From the NCBI RefSeq assembly GCF_001870785.1, contig NZ_MOLV01000005.1, positions 62,001 to 126,000 on the forward strand: a DNA stretch of 64,000 nt. The letters run 5' to 3'. The position numbers and the translations under genes were made by a program. Below the pieces are notes generated by a model. The model was not told where the DNA came from, did no database searches, and worked only from the letters and a program-made list of their open reading frames with translations. Positions 1 to 8,753 of this stretch are shown here, in pieces. The stretch is from Exiguobacterium sp. KRL4. GTDB taxonomy: Bacteria > Bacillota > Bacilli > Exiguobacteriales > Exiguobacteriaceae. Within the stretch, counting starts at the first letter, position 1. Every line of letters starts with the position of its first letter.

Positions 1-1
1 T

Positions 2-559
2 CCTTTTCTTGAATCGTTGTTTCCGTTCCTCCCATTAGTTCTCATCATTTCTGCCAATGCAGCGACCTATGGATTCTGGATGGGTGTACTCGTCTCGTGG
101 GCCGGAAGTATGCTCGGTTCACTTGTCGTCTTTGCTTGTATCCGTTATTTATTTCGCCGCCCCGTTACCCGGTGGCTTGAACAGCATACAGCTGCACAAC
201 ACTGGATTGAACGCGTCCGTCATATGAGCCCGATTTCACTTGGTTTTTTCTTTTCGCTCCCGTTTATGCCAGCATTCATCATCACGTCCATTTCTGCGAT
301 GATCCAGTTATCCCTTCGAACTTATTTGATTGCAGCTGGAGCAGGGCGGTTGATTGTCGTCATCATCTTCTCCTTGATCGGTAAAGAGTGGTCAACCTTT
401 TTAGAGCGACCGATCCGACTCGTCTTCCTGTTTTTGATTTTACTCGCTATATGGGGTGTCAGCCGCGGGGTCGAAGAAATCATCAAGCGCCGCGCTCTCG
501 CACGACGCTCTAAGGCATTACGTGATCTTGAACAAGAAATCGAGCACAATAACAAATGA
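2..559 (+). CDS. TVP38/TMEM64 (VTT/DedA-like) membrane protein, 5' end outside window
   Basis: The reading frame is open from the window edge, so the true start lies upstream and this is the C-terminal part. Visible residues begin with an E-x-x-x-PFLP-type segment, followed by NAATYGFW and a WAGSMLGS segment with an arginine-rich turn (IRYLFRRP). This pattern is typical of the VTT domain of TVP38/TMEM64 proteins. At least four hydrophobic segments follow, then a basic/acidic cytoplasmic tail ending in EQEIEHNNK. VTT-domain proteins are integral membrane proteins, some with lipid scramblase-like or transport roles. The exact role of this member cannot be read from the sequence. A TTG at position 17 could be mistaken for a start, but the conserved E and P residues lie before it. 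Confidence 0.8.
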   Translation, partial: PFLESLFPFLPLVLIISANAATYGFWMGVLVSWAGSMLGSLVVFACIRYLFRRPVTRWLEQHTAAQHWIERVRHMSPISLGFFFSLPFMPAFIITSISAMIQLSLRTYLIAAGAGRLIVVIIFSLIGKEWSTFLERPIRLVFLFLILLAIWGVSRGVEEIIKRRALARRSKALRDLEQEIEHNNK

Positions 560-719
560 TTTGATCAATCATCGGCACACTCTTCATCAGGGTGTGTCTT
601 TTGCTTATCCGATTTATCGTTTCATTCTGTCGTTTCACTTCATTTTTCCAAACAGGACTTTTGAATCATTTTTCCGTTCTAATATTTTTCCGAAATAATG
701 TTCACACTTTGTTCAACAT

Positions 720-733
720 TGTAAACGTTTACA
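720..733. promoter_or_regulatory. cre site (CcpA operator) upstream of the DUF485/symporter operon
   Basis: TGTAAACGTTTACA is a perfect 14-bp palindrome that fits the catabolite-responsive-element consensus. It lies about 25 bp upstream of a TATAAT at 758-763, a position suited to catabolite control of a carboxylate transporter. Confidence 0.75.
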
Positions 734-737
734 TTTT

Positions 738-752
738 ATTGGTAAGACCAAT
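738..752. promoter_or_regulatory. GntR/FadR-type operator ATTGGT-N3-ACCAAT within the promoter
   Basis: A perfect 6-bp inverted repeat with 3-bp spacer sits just upstream of the -10 TATAAT (758-763), in the space between -35 and -10. The TTGGT-N3-ACCAA pattern is the classical site of FadR-subfamily GntR regulators such as PdhR and LldR. No such regulator is encoded in this window. Confidence 0.5.
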
Positions 753-852
753 ATTAGTATAATATCATTATTTCTCTCTTCTAAATTAGGATGGATTTTC
801 CAAAAGAAGTGTCTTTATAATGAATTTAAATTCATTTCTGAAGGAGGCCATC

Positions 853-1179
853 ATGCACCAGGTATCTGAAACAACAAAGACCGAAACGACACGTTCCGCT
901 GAGGCGATCGCTGAAAGTGCATCATTTAAACAATTGATGCACGAAAAAAACAGCTTCATCGTGCCTGCCATCTTATTTTGTCTTATCTTCTATTTTACGC
1001 TTCCCATCCTGACTAGCTATTTCACCTTCTTGAACCGGCCGTTGCTTGGCGATATCACCGGAGCTTGGTTGTTTGCATTCCTTCAATTCATCATGACATG
1101 GACGTTTTGTACCCTTTACAACAAAAAAGCCCGTTCGTTTGATCGATTGGTCGAACAGATCAAGGAGGAGTCACGATGA
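853..1179 (+). CDS. DUF485 membrane protein, partner of the downstream symporter
   Basis: This 108-residue protein has a polar N-terminus (about 40 residues) and two membrane segments (about 42-62 and 75-97) joined by a short loop containing LNRPL. It ends in a charged tail. This is the DUF485 (YjcH/YwcB) layout. Such proteins are almost always encoded directly before an SSS-family acetate-type permease, and here the stop overlaps the permease start by four bases (ATGA). The ATG at 853 is chosen because GAAGGAGG precedes it at optimal distance; an in-frame ATG at 820 has no such site. The function is unknown, probably accessory to the transporter. Confidence 0.85.
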   Translation: MHQVSETTKTETTRSAEAIAESASFKQLMHEKNSFIVPAILFCLIFYFTLPILTSYFTFLNRPLLGDITGAWLFAFLQFIMTWTFCTLYNKKARSFDRLVEQIKEESR

Positions 1180-2732
1180 ATTATACAGCTGTCGCCCTAT
1201 TCGCTGCGATTGTCGGGTTGACACTCGTCATTACATATTTTGCTGCCCGTAAAACGAAGACAGCGAACGATTTCTACACCGCGGACGGCGGATTGACAGG
1301 GGCACAAAACGGAATGGCCATTGCCGGCGACTACATGTCTGCTGCTTCCTTCCTCGGAATCGCCGGAATGATTGCCTTGGCTGGTTTTGACGGATTCTTT
1401 TATTCGATTGGTTTTCTCGTTGCCTATCTCGTTGTTCTTTATCTTGTCGCCGAACCGTTGCGCAACTTAGGGAAATACACGATGGCAGATATGATCGCAG
1501 CTCGCTTTAATGCTTCGAAAGTTCGTGGGGTCGCAGCGATGAACTCGATTGTCATCTCGATTTTCTACATGATTGCTCAGCTTGTAGGAGCCGGTGCCTT
1601 GATTGAGTTGTTACTCGGAATTCCCTATACGACCAGCGTCATCATCGTCGGTATTTTGATGACCGTGTATGTTGTTTTTGGCGGCATGACCGCAACGTCA
1701 TGGGTACAGATCATCAAAGCTGTGCTCTTGATGGCCGGAACAGCCGTCATCTCCTTTATGGTGTTTGCGAAGTTTGATTTTTCCATCATGAAGATGTTTT
1801 CCGAAGTCAAACAAGCGACACCACTCGGTGATTCGTTCTTGAATCCAGGGAATAAGTTTAAGTTGCCGCTCGATACGATTTCCTTGAACTTGGCACTTGT
1901 CCTCGGAACGGCCGGACTACCGCATATCTTAATTCGTTTTTTCACCGTCAAGGATGCACCAACTGCCCGTAAATCCGTTGTTTATGCAACATGGATCATC
2001 GGTGCGTTTTATATTTTAACGATTTTCCTTGGATTTGGTGCTGCTGCCTTCGTGGGTTCAGACGATATCATTGCTGCGAACGCTGCCGGTAACATGGCAG
2101 CCCCATTGCTTGCTCAAGCACTCGGTGGCGACTTACTCTTCGCCTTCGTTGCAGCTGTAGCCTTTGCGACGATCCTTGCCGTCGTCGCCGGACTTGTGTT
2201 ATCGGCCGCTTCCGCGTTTGCCCATGACTTCTACAGTCATATTCTGCGTAAAGGACAAGCGACGGAAAAGGAACAAATGACGGCCGCCCGTCTTGCCTCG
2301 ATTGCCGTCGCACTCGTTTCGATGGTGTTGGCTTTATTCGCTCAATCGATGAACGTCGCATTTTTAGTCTCACTTGCCTTTGCAGTTGCGGCAAGTGCCA
2401 ATCTTCCCGTCATCCTGCTGACGATTTTCTGGCGCCGTTTCAATACTGGCGGAGCTGTCACGGGTATGGTCGTCGGTCTTTTTTCTTCACTGCTTCTCGT
2501 TGCGCTCAGTCCTAATATCTGGGCAGTCGACGGTTCAGCCTTATTCGTCGGGGAAGCCTTGTTCCCGCTGTCGAATCCGGGAATCGTCTCGATTCCACTT
2601 GGTTTTCTAGGTGCGATCATCGGGACGATTGTTACGAAATCGGACGAAGTCGCCGGTAACTTCGAACGTATTTTGGTCAAAGCCAATACCGGTATCGATA
2701 CAGCGATTGAAGTCGCCGTATCAAAAGAATAA
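1176..2732 (+). CDS. Solute:sodium symporter family permease (acetate/monocarboxylate type, ActP/YwcA-like)
   Basis: The 518-residue polytopic protein has about 13 hydrophobic segments. Family motifs include TANDFYTADGGLTGAQNG and an AIAGDYMSAASFLGIAG stretch near residues 30-65, FGGMTATSWVQIIKA near 170, and GLPHILIRFFTVKDA near 250. These match the ActP/MctC branch of the SSS family, which imports acetate, pyruvate and similar carboxylates with sodium. It is translationally coupled to the DUF485 gene. Transcription probably responds to CcpA and to a GntR-type factor, judging from the sites upstream. The substrate is not determined by sequence; acetate is the best guess. Confidence 0.88.
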   Translation: MNYTAVALFAAIVGLTLVITYFAARKTKTANDFYTADGGLTGAQNGMAIAGDYMSAASFLGIAGMIALAGFDGFFYSIGFLVAYLVVLYLVAEPLRNLGKYTMADMIAARFNASKVRGVAAMNSIVISIFYMIAQLVGAGALIELLLGIPYTTSVIIVGILMTVYVVFGGMTATSWVQIIKAVLLMAGTAVISFMVFAKFDFSIMKMFSEVKQATPLGDSFLNPGNKFKLPLDTISLNLALVLGTAGLPHILIRFFTVKDAPTARKSVVYATWIIGAFYILTIFLGFGAAAFVGSDDIIAANAAGNMAAPLLAQALGGDLLFAFVAAVAFATILAVVAGLVLSAASAFAHDFYSHILRKGQATEKEQMTAARLASIAVALVSMVLALFAQSMNVAFLVSLAFAVAASANLPVILLTIFWRRFNTGGAVTGMVVGLFSSLLLVALSPNIWAVDGSALFVGEALFPLSNPGIVSIPLGFLGAIIGTIVTKSDEVAGNFERILVKANTGIDTAIEVAVSKE

Positions 2733-2739
2733 TCCCCTT

Positions 2740-2772
2740 AACGGCTCCTTCAACCCCCTTGAAGGAGCCGTT
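2740..2772 (+). terminator. Rho-independent terminator after the symporter
   Basis: AACGGCTCCTTCAA and TTGAAGGAGCCGTT form a perfect 14-bp stem with a five-base C-rich loop, followed by a pyrimidine-rich run. Confidence 0.85.
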
Positions 2773-2839
2773 CCCTTTTACATTTTGTGAGTAGCTTGCC
2801 ATACTTATCGTATGATAGATTGTGAAAGGACTGTCCTAG

Positions 2840-3694
2840 ATGGAGTTTTATTATTTTTTACCGCTTGGCTTTTTTATTGGTATCATTTCCGGTTTTTTCG
2901 GAATCGGTGGTGGCATCATTCTGACTCCGTTATTGTTGATTCTCGGTTTTGCACCAAGTGTCGCCATTGCGACAAGCTTGATGTTGACACTTGGTTCGAC
3001 GGTTTCGGGGACGCTATCCCATCTTCGTTTGAAAAATGTCGTTTGGCAGGATAGCCTCGTCGTCGGTACCGTAGGAATCCTCGGTTCGACGATTGCTACA
3101 CCCATCGTCCTTCGATTGGAGGAGGTCAATGGGGCGCATCTCGTCATTTCAGTGGTTTACATCGGACTGTTGTTATACTTCGCTAATAAGTTTTTACGTC
3201 CGAAGTCCACTGATGATACACAGACCGGTTGGAAAAATCGTTACCTTGCCCTCGGCTTCATCGGTTTATTTGCTGGATTCATCTCGTCTTTATTAGGAGT
3301 CAGTGGTGGATTCATCATCACTCCGTTGCTCGTCGGGATTGCCGGGTATGAACTCAAACGTGCGGTTGGGACAAGTATCGCCTCCGCTTTATTAATCGTT
3401 TTGTCCGGACTCGTCAACTATACAGTTGCAAGTACCGATGTGGACCTTCTCGTTGGCATCATGTTGATCATCGGCGCATTACTCGGTGCGCCAATCGGCG
3501 CGAAACAATTAGCTCATTTTGAAAGTCCATTCGTCAAAAAATATTTGGGAATCTTCTATCTGACCGTGGCCTTAAGCGTGCTGCTTGAAGTGCTTCATTT
3601 CAATACGGCTTCGTTGACCGTACTCGTGACGCTCAGTATCGTCTTTTTGATGACGCTAGTCGTCTATAGTAGAAAACGCTCGACGAAACCTTAA
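2840..3694 (+). CDS. TauE/SafE family (DUF81) membrane exporter
   Basis: The 284-residue protein has eight predicted membrane segments arranged as two repeats. The N-terminal repeat contains GFFGIGGGIILTPLLL (about residues 18-33) and the second contains SSLLGVSGGFIITPLL (about 148-163). This duplicated glycine-rich motif is diagnostic for the TauE/SafE family. Characterised members move sulfite, sulfoacetate or other small organosulfur anions across the membrane, but substrate cannot be assigned here. The ATG at 2840 follows GAAAGGA. The gene stands alone between two terminators. Confidence 0.85.
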   Translation: MEFYYFLPLGFFIGIISGFFGIGGGIILTPLLLILGFAPSVAIATSLMLTLGSTVSGTLSHLRLKNVVWQDSLVVGTVGILGSTIATPIVLRLEEVNGAHLVISVVYIGLLLYFANKFLRPKSTDDTQTGWKNRYLALGFIGLFAGFISSLLGVSGGFIITPLLVGIAGYELKRAVGTSIASALLIVLSGLVNYTVASTDVDLLVGIMLIIGALLGAPIGAKQLAHFESPFVKKYLGIFYLTVALSVLLEVLHFNTASLTVLVTLSIVFLMTLVVYSRKRSTKP

Positions 3695-3740
3695 ATAATC
3701 TCGAACCTACCGCGTGTCTGAAAAAACATTCCCTCCAAAA

Positions 3741-3779
3741 ATGAACAATCCTTCTCCGCTAGTGAGAAGGATCGTTCAT
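3741..3779. terminator. Bidirectional terminator between tauE-like gene and alsT
   Basis: A 16-bp arm pair (ATGAACAATCCTTCTC / GAGAAGGATCGTTCAT, one mismatch) with A-tract before and T-tract after it lies between convergent genes. Confidence 0.85.
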
Positions 3780-3782
3780 TTT

Positions 3783-5159
3783 TTACGCTGCGTTTCGAAT
3801 CGTATCTGCCTCATACTGTTTCGTATGATCAATGACGACTTTCGAAAGCAACAACATACCAATTAAATTCGGAATCATCATCAGCCCGTTGGCGATATCT
3901 GCAACAAGCCAAAGCGGTTCAAGATTTGCAATCGCACCGTAACAAGCAGCAGCGGCAAAGATGATCCGGTACGATTCATTAAAGCGTGTGGCACCACTCA
4001 AATACTCCAAACATTTTTCACCGTAGACGTACCATCCGATAATCGTCGAATATCCGAAGAAGAACACTGAAAAAGCAACAATCCAGGCTCCACTCGAACC
4101 AAGGACACTCGTAAATGCTGCCGATGTCAACGCAGCACCAGATAAGGACGCATCATGGACCACACCTGACAACTCACCACCGGAAGGATCCCAAAATCCG
4201 GTCGTCATCAAAACAAGTGCTGTCATCGTACAGACGATGATCGTCACGATGAACGTACTGGTCATCGAAATCAAGCCTTGTTCCGCAGGACGTTCGCTCT
4301 TAGCCGATCCCGCAATCAAGGCAGCCGTCCCAAGACCCGCTTCGTTCGTGAAGATGCCACGTGCGACTCCGACCTGCATCGCGACCATGATGGAAATACC
4401 CGTGAATGCCCCCGCCGGTGCAAGCGGCTCAAAGGCATATTGAACGATCAAAGTAAGTGCAGGTAGAATTTGATCTGCCTGAATGAACAGAATCAATAGT
4501 GCCGCACAGATGTAAAGCAAACTCATCACTGGTACAAAAATCGTTGAGATGGCGCTGACACGTTCCAGGCCACCACGGATAGAAAAATAGACCGCAATCG
4601 CTAACACGATTCCGAAGGCGAGTAATGGAACTTCGAAGGTTTGATTCAATACCGTCGACATCGCATTCGCCTGAACCGTGTTCCCGACACCAAACGACGC
4701 AATCAAGCCAAACATGGCAAAAGCAATAGCTAGCGGTTTAAATCCTTTTCCAAGCCCTTTTTCGATATAATACATCGGTCCACTGACGACTTCACCACGA
4801 TCATTTCGATCGCGATAAATAATCGCCAGTAAACTTTCCGCATACTTCGTCGCCATTCCGATCAGTCCGATGATCCACATCCAAAAGACGGCACCCGGTC
4901 CGCCCATCGTCAGGGCGACGGCAATACCTGCAATATTTCCATTTCCGATCGTCGCAGCAAGCGATGTCATCAGCATTTGAAAGCTACTGATTTCTCCTTC
5001 TCCTTGTTCGGACTTTGTCAAAGCAAGCTGAAACGCTTGTTTTAACCGCCGAAATTGTAATCCACGTAAACGAATCGTAAAGTATAGTCCTGTCCCGACC
5101 AACAAGACCATGCTGGGAATACCCCAAATCCATGATGAGATCAGTTGTAATACGTCCAT
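3783..5159 (-). CDS. alsT: Sodium:alanine symporter (AGCS family)
   Basis: The 458-residue membrane protein has about ten or eleven segments. AGCS landmarks include SLAATIGNGNIAGIAVALTM (about 68-87), GGPGAVFWMW, PMYYIEKGLG (about 126-135), and GIFTNEAGLGTAALIAGSAK (about 266-285). The family imports alanine or glycine with sodium. It is divergent from a PucR-type regulator that precedes alanine dehydrogenase, so alanine uptake for catabolism is the natural role. The minus-strand promoter has a TATGAT-like -10 (5207-5212) without a good -35. A palindrome at 5246-5263, about 54 bp upstream of the presumed start, suggests activation by the adjacent regulator. Glutamine transport (as in some AlsT proteins) is an alternative. 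Confidence 0.88.
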   Translation of the reverse strand: MDVLQLISSWIWGIPSMVLLVGTGLYFTIRLRGLQFRRLKQAFQLALTKSEQGEGEISSFQMLMTSLAATIGNGNIAGIAVALTMGGPGAVFWMWIIGLIGMATKYAESLLAIIYRDRNDRGEVVSGPMYYIEKGLGKGFKPLAIAFAMFGLIASFGVGNTVQANAMSTVLNQTFEVPLLAFGIVLAIAVYFSIRGGLERVSAISTIFVPVMSLLYICAALLILFIQADQILPALTLIVQYAFEPLAPAGAFTGISIMVAMQVGVARGIFTNEAGLGTAALIAGSAKSERPAEQGLISMTSTFIVTIIVCTMTALVLMTTGFWDPSGGELSGVVHDASLSGAALTSAAFTSVLGSSGAWIVAFSVFFFGYSTIIGWYVYGEKCLEYLSGATRFNESYRIIFAAAACYGAIANLEPLWLVADIANGLMMIPNLIGMLLLSKVVIDHTKQYEADTIRNAA

Positions 5160-5245
5160 ATATCTGGTCCTCTCTTTCTTTAACCTCTATTCTGTCGCTC
5201 ACCTTATCATAAGTTTGTTTATTCTTACAATCGACATCGAAACTT

Positions 5246-5263
5246 TTTGTGATTTTACACAAA
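5246..5263. promoter_or_regulatory. Palindromic operator 1 (TTTGTG-N6-CACAAA) between alsT and adeR
   Basis: The same hexamers with the same spacing recur at 6528-6545 before ald. Here the site overlaps the adeR -35 (TTGTGA, 5247-5252; 17-bp spacer; TATACT at 5270-5275). It is a candidate AdeR binding site. Confidence 0.6.
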
Positions 5264-5316
5264 CAAAGATATACTGATTACATCAGATGTTTTAGAGAGA
5301 AAGAAGGAATGACTTT

Positions 5317-6534
5317 ATGTTAGAAGCGACGTATCATTCGCTTGACGATTTAGCAGAGGCAATCGGCATTGCACTCAATGCTCCAATTACGATTGAGGAT
5401 CGAAATCATCGTTTGCTCGCCTACAGTACCCATACGGTCGATACGGATCCCGCCCGGATCGCAACCATCATCGGTCGACGGGTTCCGGAATCCGTCATCG
5501 ATCAACTCTGGAAAGATGAAGTCATTCAAAATCTGGCTGCACAAGATGAACCTCTCATCATTTCAGCTCGGACCGGTGTCGGTCTGAATGACCGGGTGGC
5601 AATCGCTATTAAACAGGATACGGAAATTCTCGGCTACATTTGGTCGATCGCTCGGACCACCCCTTTTTCAACGACAGAATTAGCGGATTTAAAAAAAGGC
5701 GCACTACTTGCCCAACGGCAGTTGCTCGCAATCGATATGCAAAAGAAACGCCAAGAAGAAAAATCAGAACAATTCTTTTTTGAACTGCTTCATGAAGACA
5801 TGCCAGAATCAGAAATCTTAAAAACCTTCTCAAAACTGCACCTGGCACCACCCGGAATCAGTCGTTTGATGGTGATTCGTTTTTCGGAAGCCATCACGCC
5901 ACGACTTGCTGATCGTCTTCGTTATTTGTTGACGATTCAGCAAACGGTTCGACCGCTCTTGTATGCCTATGATGAAACAGATTTCATTTTGTGGATCAGC
6001 ACAAACGATCAAGACGTCCAACACGAACGCCTTCAATTTGATGCCTTCATCCACTCCTTTCGACAAATGCTTGCGGAACGATTCGGCTATACGAATTTTA
6101 TTTCCGCGAGTAGTGAGGTCTTTACCGGCGTTCAGTCGATTCCCGAGCGTTACGAAGAAACCGGAATCGTCTTGCGGTTAAAGGATGCCTTCCCATTTGA
6201 ATTAAACGCTGTCACCCGCTATGAACGACTTGGTTTGTTTCAACTGTTACCTATTTTTTCAGAACGACTGCGCCGTCGGACCGTCCGTCTCGAAGAAATC
6301 GAACGTCTCCGTGCTTATGATGGGAAACACGCGGCTTCGTTATGCGAAACATTAGAGTGGTTTTTGCACTATGACGGGAACGTCAAACAAGTCGCTTCCC
6401 ACCTGCACGTCCACCCGAATACGATCCTGTACCGGATGCGCCGGATTGAAGAAGAGGCCGGCATCCGGATGGAGTCGCTCCCGGAACGTGCGCTCCTTTA
6501 CTTGTATTTAAAAGCAGACCGTTATCCTTTGTGA
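5317..6534 (+). CDS. adeR: PucR-family transcriptional regulator of alanine catabolism (AdeR-like)
   Basis: The 405-residue protein opens with a short GAF-like sensory region (about 5-135, starting LEATYHSLDDLAEAIG). A central GGDEF-like/CdaR region follows (about 150-300), then a C-terminal PucR helix-turn-helix (about 335-400) with the family signature HYDGNVKQVASHLHVHPNTI and LYRMRRIEE. In Bacillus subtilis AdeR activates ald. Here it lies directly before ald and is divergent from an alanine symporter. Its promoter appears to be TTGTGA-17-TATACT and overlaps a palindrome repeated before ald, which implies autoregulation. The stop codon lies inside the second palindrome. Confidence 0.85.
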   Translation: MLEATYHSLDDLAEAIGIALNAPITIEDRNHRLLAYSTHTVDTDPARIATIIGRRVPESVIDQLWKDEVIQNLAAQDEPLIISARTGVGLNDRVAIAIKQDTEILGYIWSIARTTPFSTTELADLKKGALLAQRQLLAIDMQKKRQEEKSEQFFFELLHEDMPESEILKTFSKLHLAPPGISRLMVIRFSEAITPRLADRLRYLLTIQQTVRPLLYAYDETDFILWISTNDQDVQHERLQFDAFIHSFRQMLAERFGYTNFISASSEVFTGVQSIPERYEETGIVLRLKDAFPFELNAVTRYERLGLFQLLPIFSERLRRRTVRLEEIERLRAYDGKHAASLCETLEWFLHYDGNVKQVASHLHVHPNTILYRMRRIEEEAGIRMESLPERALLYLYLKADRYPL

Positions 6535-6545
6535 TTTTTCACAAA
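6528..6545. promoter_or_regulatory. Palindromic operator 2 (TTTGTG-N6-CACAAA) upstream of ald, overlapping the adeR stop
   Basis: The core is embedded in a longer perfect inverted repeat (ATCCTTTGTGA-TTTT-TCACAAAGGAT, 6524-6549). The ald -10 (TATACT, 6599-6604) lacks a -35. The palindrome centre is about 74 bp upstream of the expected start, as for an activator site. A weak terminator role for the hairpin is also possible. Confidence 0.55.
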
Positions 6546-6577
6546 GGATTGTCTGTATTTTTGAAATCGCCGATAAA

Positions 6578-6591
6578 GTAGAACGCTTTCA
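6578..6591 (-). promoter_or_regulatory. Possible cre site upstream of ald
   Basis: The complement reads TGAAAGCGTTCTAC, one position off the cre consensus, about 10 bp upstream of the ald -10. Confidence 0.35.
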
Positions 6592-6654
6592 TTTCTCGTA
6601 TACTGAAGGGGAAGTGAAACACTGTTTGTTTATTCGCGAAAGGGGATCGCATTT

Positions 6655-7779
6655 ATGATCATCGGAGTATTAAAGGAAATTAAAAATAACGAAAACCGTG
6701 TTGCGTTAACGCCTGCTGGGGTAGCAGCCTTAACGGGTCAAGGACATACGGTCATCGTCGAAACAACAGCCGGTATGGGGAGTGGCTTTACAAACGAAGA
6801 ATATACGCAGGCCGGTGCACAAATCATCGAGACGGCTGCTGAAGTTTGGGCAACTGCTGAGCTTGCACTCAAAGTAAAAGAACCGGTTGCTTCGGAATAC
6901 CAATATTTCCGTCCGGAACTGACACTGTTCACGTACTTGCACCTCGCGGCAGAACCTGAATTGACACGTGCACTCGTTGATTCAAACATTACAGCCATCG
7001 CATACGAAACGGTTGAAAAAAACCGGACGTTACCACTCTTAACACCGATGAGTGAAGTGGCTGGTCGCATGGCGTCACAAATCGGAGCCCAGTTCCTCGA
7101 AAAACCGCATGGCGGCATGGGCATTCTCTTAGCAGGTGTCCCTGGTGTCCGTCGTGGTAAAGTCACGGTCATCGGCGGTGGTGTCGTCGGAACAAACGCT
7201 GCGAAGCTTGCGGTTGGTCTTGGTGCTGACGTGACGATCATCGATGTCAGTCCGGAACGCCTCCGCCAGCTCGATGACATCTTCGGCAATTCAATCAACA
7301 CATTGATTTCAAATCCGTATACGATTGCGGAAGCAGTCGCTGAAAGTGATCTTGTCGTCGGTGCCGTCTTGATTCCGGGAGCGAAAGCCCCAAAACTCGT
7401 CACGGCTGAAATGGTCGAACGAATGAAACCAGGTTCGGTCATCGTCGACGTTGCGATTGACCAAGGTGGAATTTTTGAAACGGTCGACCGGATCTCAACA
7501 CATGATGATCCGACGTATGAGAAGTTCGGTGTCGTCCATTACGCTGTTGCCAACATGCCGGGTGCCGTTCCCCGCACATCGACACTCGCTTTGACGAATG
7601 CGACGCTTCCTTATGTTCTGGAACTCGCAAACAAAGGAACACACCGTGCACTCGCTGAGAATACAGCTCTTGAAAAAGGTCTGAATGTCGCACAAGGATT
7701 CGTCACGTACGAAGCCGTTGCACGTGACTTGGGTTACACGTATAAATCCGTTGAGGATGTTCTCCACTTGCACGCTTAA
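6655..7779 (+). CDS. ald: Alanine dehydrogenase
   Basis: The 374-residue protein matches the usual family length and aligns by eye with characterised alanine dehydrogenases. It starts [20 protein letters not shown]. Catalytic Lys75 (LKVKEP) and His96 (YLHLAA) are present, the Rossmann loop is [12 protein letters not shown] (about 172-183), and the VDVAIDQGG segment near 265 carries the catalytic Asp. It converts L-alanine plus NAD+ to pyruvate, ammonia and NADH in the cytoplasm. With AlsT and AdeR it forms an alanine uptake and oxidation module. A GAAAGGGG ribosome site precedes the ATG. Confidence 0.97.
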   Translation: MIIGVLKEIKNNENRVALTPAGVAALTGQGHTVIVETTAGMGSGFTNEEYTQAGAQIIETAAEVWATAELALKVKEPVASEYQYFRPELTLFTYLHLAAEPELTRALVDSNITAIAYETVEKNRTLPLLTPMSEVAGRMASQIGAQFLEKPHGGMGILLAGVPGVRRGKVTVIGGGVVGTNAAKLAVGLGADVTIIDVSPERLRQLDDIFGNSINTLISNPYTIAEAVAESDLVVGAVLIPGAKAPKLVTAEMVERMKPGSVIVDVAIDQGGIFETVDRISTHDDPTYEKFGVVHYAVANMPGAVPRTSTLALTNATLPYVLELANKGTHRALAENTALEKGLNVAQGFVTYEAVARDLGYTYKSVEDVLHLHA

Positions 7780-7792
7780 TCTCATAACATGT

Positions 7793-7839
7793 AGACAAGA
7801 AACAGTCCGTTGCTTCGCGCAACGGACTGTTTCTTGTCT
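7793..7839 (+). terminator. Strong terminator after ald
   Basis: A perfect 21-bp stem (7793-7813 with 7819-7839) closes on the loop TTCGC. Confidence 0.85.
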
Positions 7840-7888
7840 CAGATATCCTATATGATGAAAAGATAACATGACATAAGGTGGATTAGAT

Positions 7889-8752
7889 ATGACACATACG
7901 TTACACGCACATTCAAACGACATCACGATTCCGTTTGCAGAACTTGACCTCTTGTATCACCTGACTTCTGAAATCGAAGTGGAGCGATTGCATGAAAAGA
8001 TTCAATACCTTCAGCACTTGGCACCAACCCATCCCCTTCCCGGTATCGCACATGCCTACGGGTTGTTCCACGCCCAAAATTTTTCAGCAGCACGTCAACA
8101 AATCGAGTCGGCGCGTGATAAGACGGGAGATCATGTCCGGGCCCACCTGCTTCTTGGTTTGATGAGCGAAGTGGAGCAATTTCAGCACGAGGCGGAACAA
8201 CACTTCTTGACTGCCCTCAAGCTTTTCCCGGACGAACCGATTGTCCATCGCCACCTTGCCGTCCATTATTACGATCGTGCATTTCATGGGGAGGCTGCGC
8301 ATCACGCCCTGCAGTATTTGAAAAAGATCGGACCTGGAGGAGAAGGGACATTGATGACGATCGATATGATGCAGTCGATGCCGGATCACGACGAGCATGT
8401 CTTGGAATCGCTTTATGCATTACTCATCGAAATTCCTGAACATCGGCACGATATGGTGTTTCACGCAATTGCCGCTAATAACGCTGAAATGCGGTATGAC
8501 GCCTTTTGTAAGACACTTGACGGTGAACCGGACGAAGCGACCACTGCGCGTCTTGATTCACTTTTATCCTTGATGGTCGAACATAGTATGTGGGCAGCCA
8601 TCCACGATCAATCCGATGAACGGATGTATCGCAAGATTTTCACCGACATTTGCCGCGACTTGACGTTTCGTCATGCCGGATTGCGATCCGTTCCGTTATA
8701 TCTATCCATCCGGTCACGGTACTGGATCAATCGCCTGCTGCACCGCAGATGA
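7889..8752 (+). CDS. Hypothetical TPR-like cytoplasmic protein
   Basis: The 287-residue soluble protein has helical repeats between about residues 45 and 140. Segments such as ARQQIESARDKTGDHVRAHL and AEQHFLTALKLFPDEPIVHR have TPR spacing of small and hydrophobic residues. No catalytic motif is seen. The N-terminus is histidine- and acid-rich, and the C-terminus is basic (RSRYWINRLLHRR). It is a single gene that ends one base before the convergent stop of the next gene, with no terminator between them. The function is unknown; a protein-protein interaction role is likely from the repeats. Confidence 0.7.
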   Translation: MTHTLHAHSNDITIPFAELDLLYHLTSEIEVERLHEKIQYLQHLAPTHPLPGIAHAYGLFHAQNFSAARQQIESARDKTGDHVRAHLLLGLMSEVEQFQHEAEQHFLTALKLFPDEPIVHRHLAVHYYDRAFHGEAAHHALQYLKKIGPGGEGTLMTIDMMQSMPDHDEHVLESLYALLIEIPEHRHDMVFHAIAANNAEMRYDAFCKTLDGEPDEATTARLDSLLSLMVEHSMWAAIHDQSDERMYRKIFTDICRDLTFRHAGLRSVPLYLSIRSRYWINRLLHRR

Positions 8753-8753
8753 C

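Noticed and set aside
557-573. ATGATT...AATCAT repeat as terminator of the first gene
   Set aside because: The stem is short and AT-only, without a following T-run.
2068-2394. Arg-rich reading frame on the minus strand inside the symporter gene
   Set aside because: It is a shadow of the plus-strand gene, with unnatural composition and no ribosome site.
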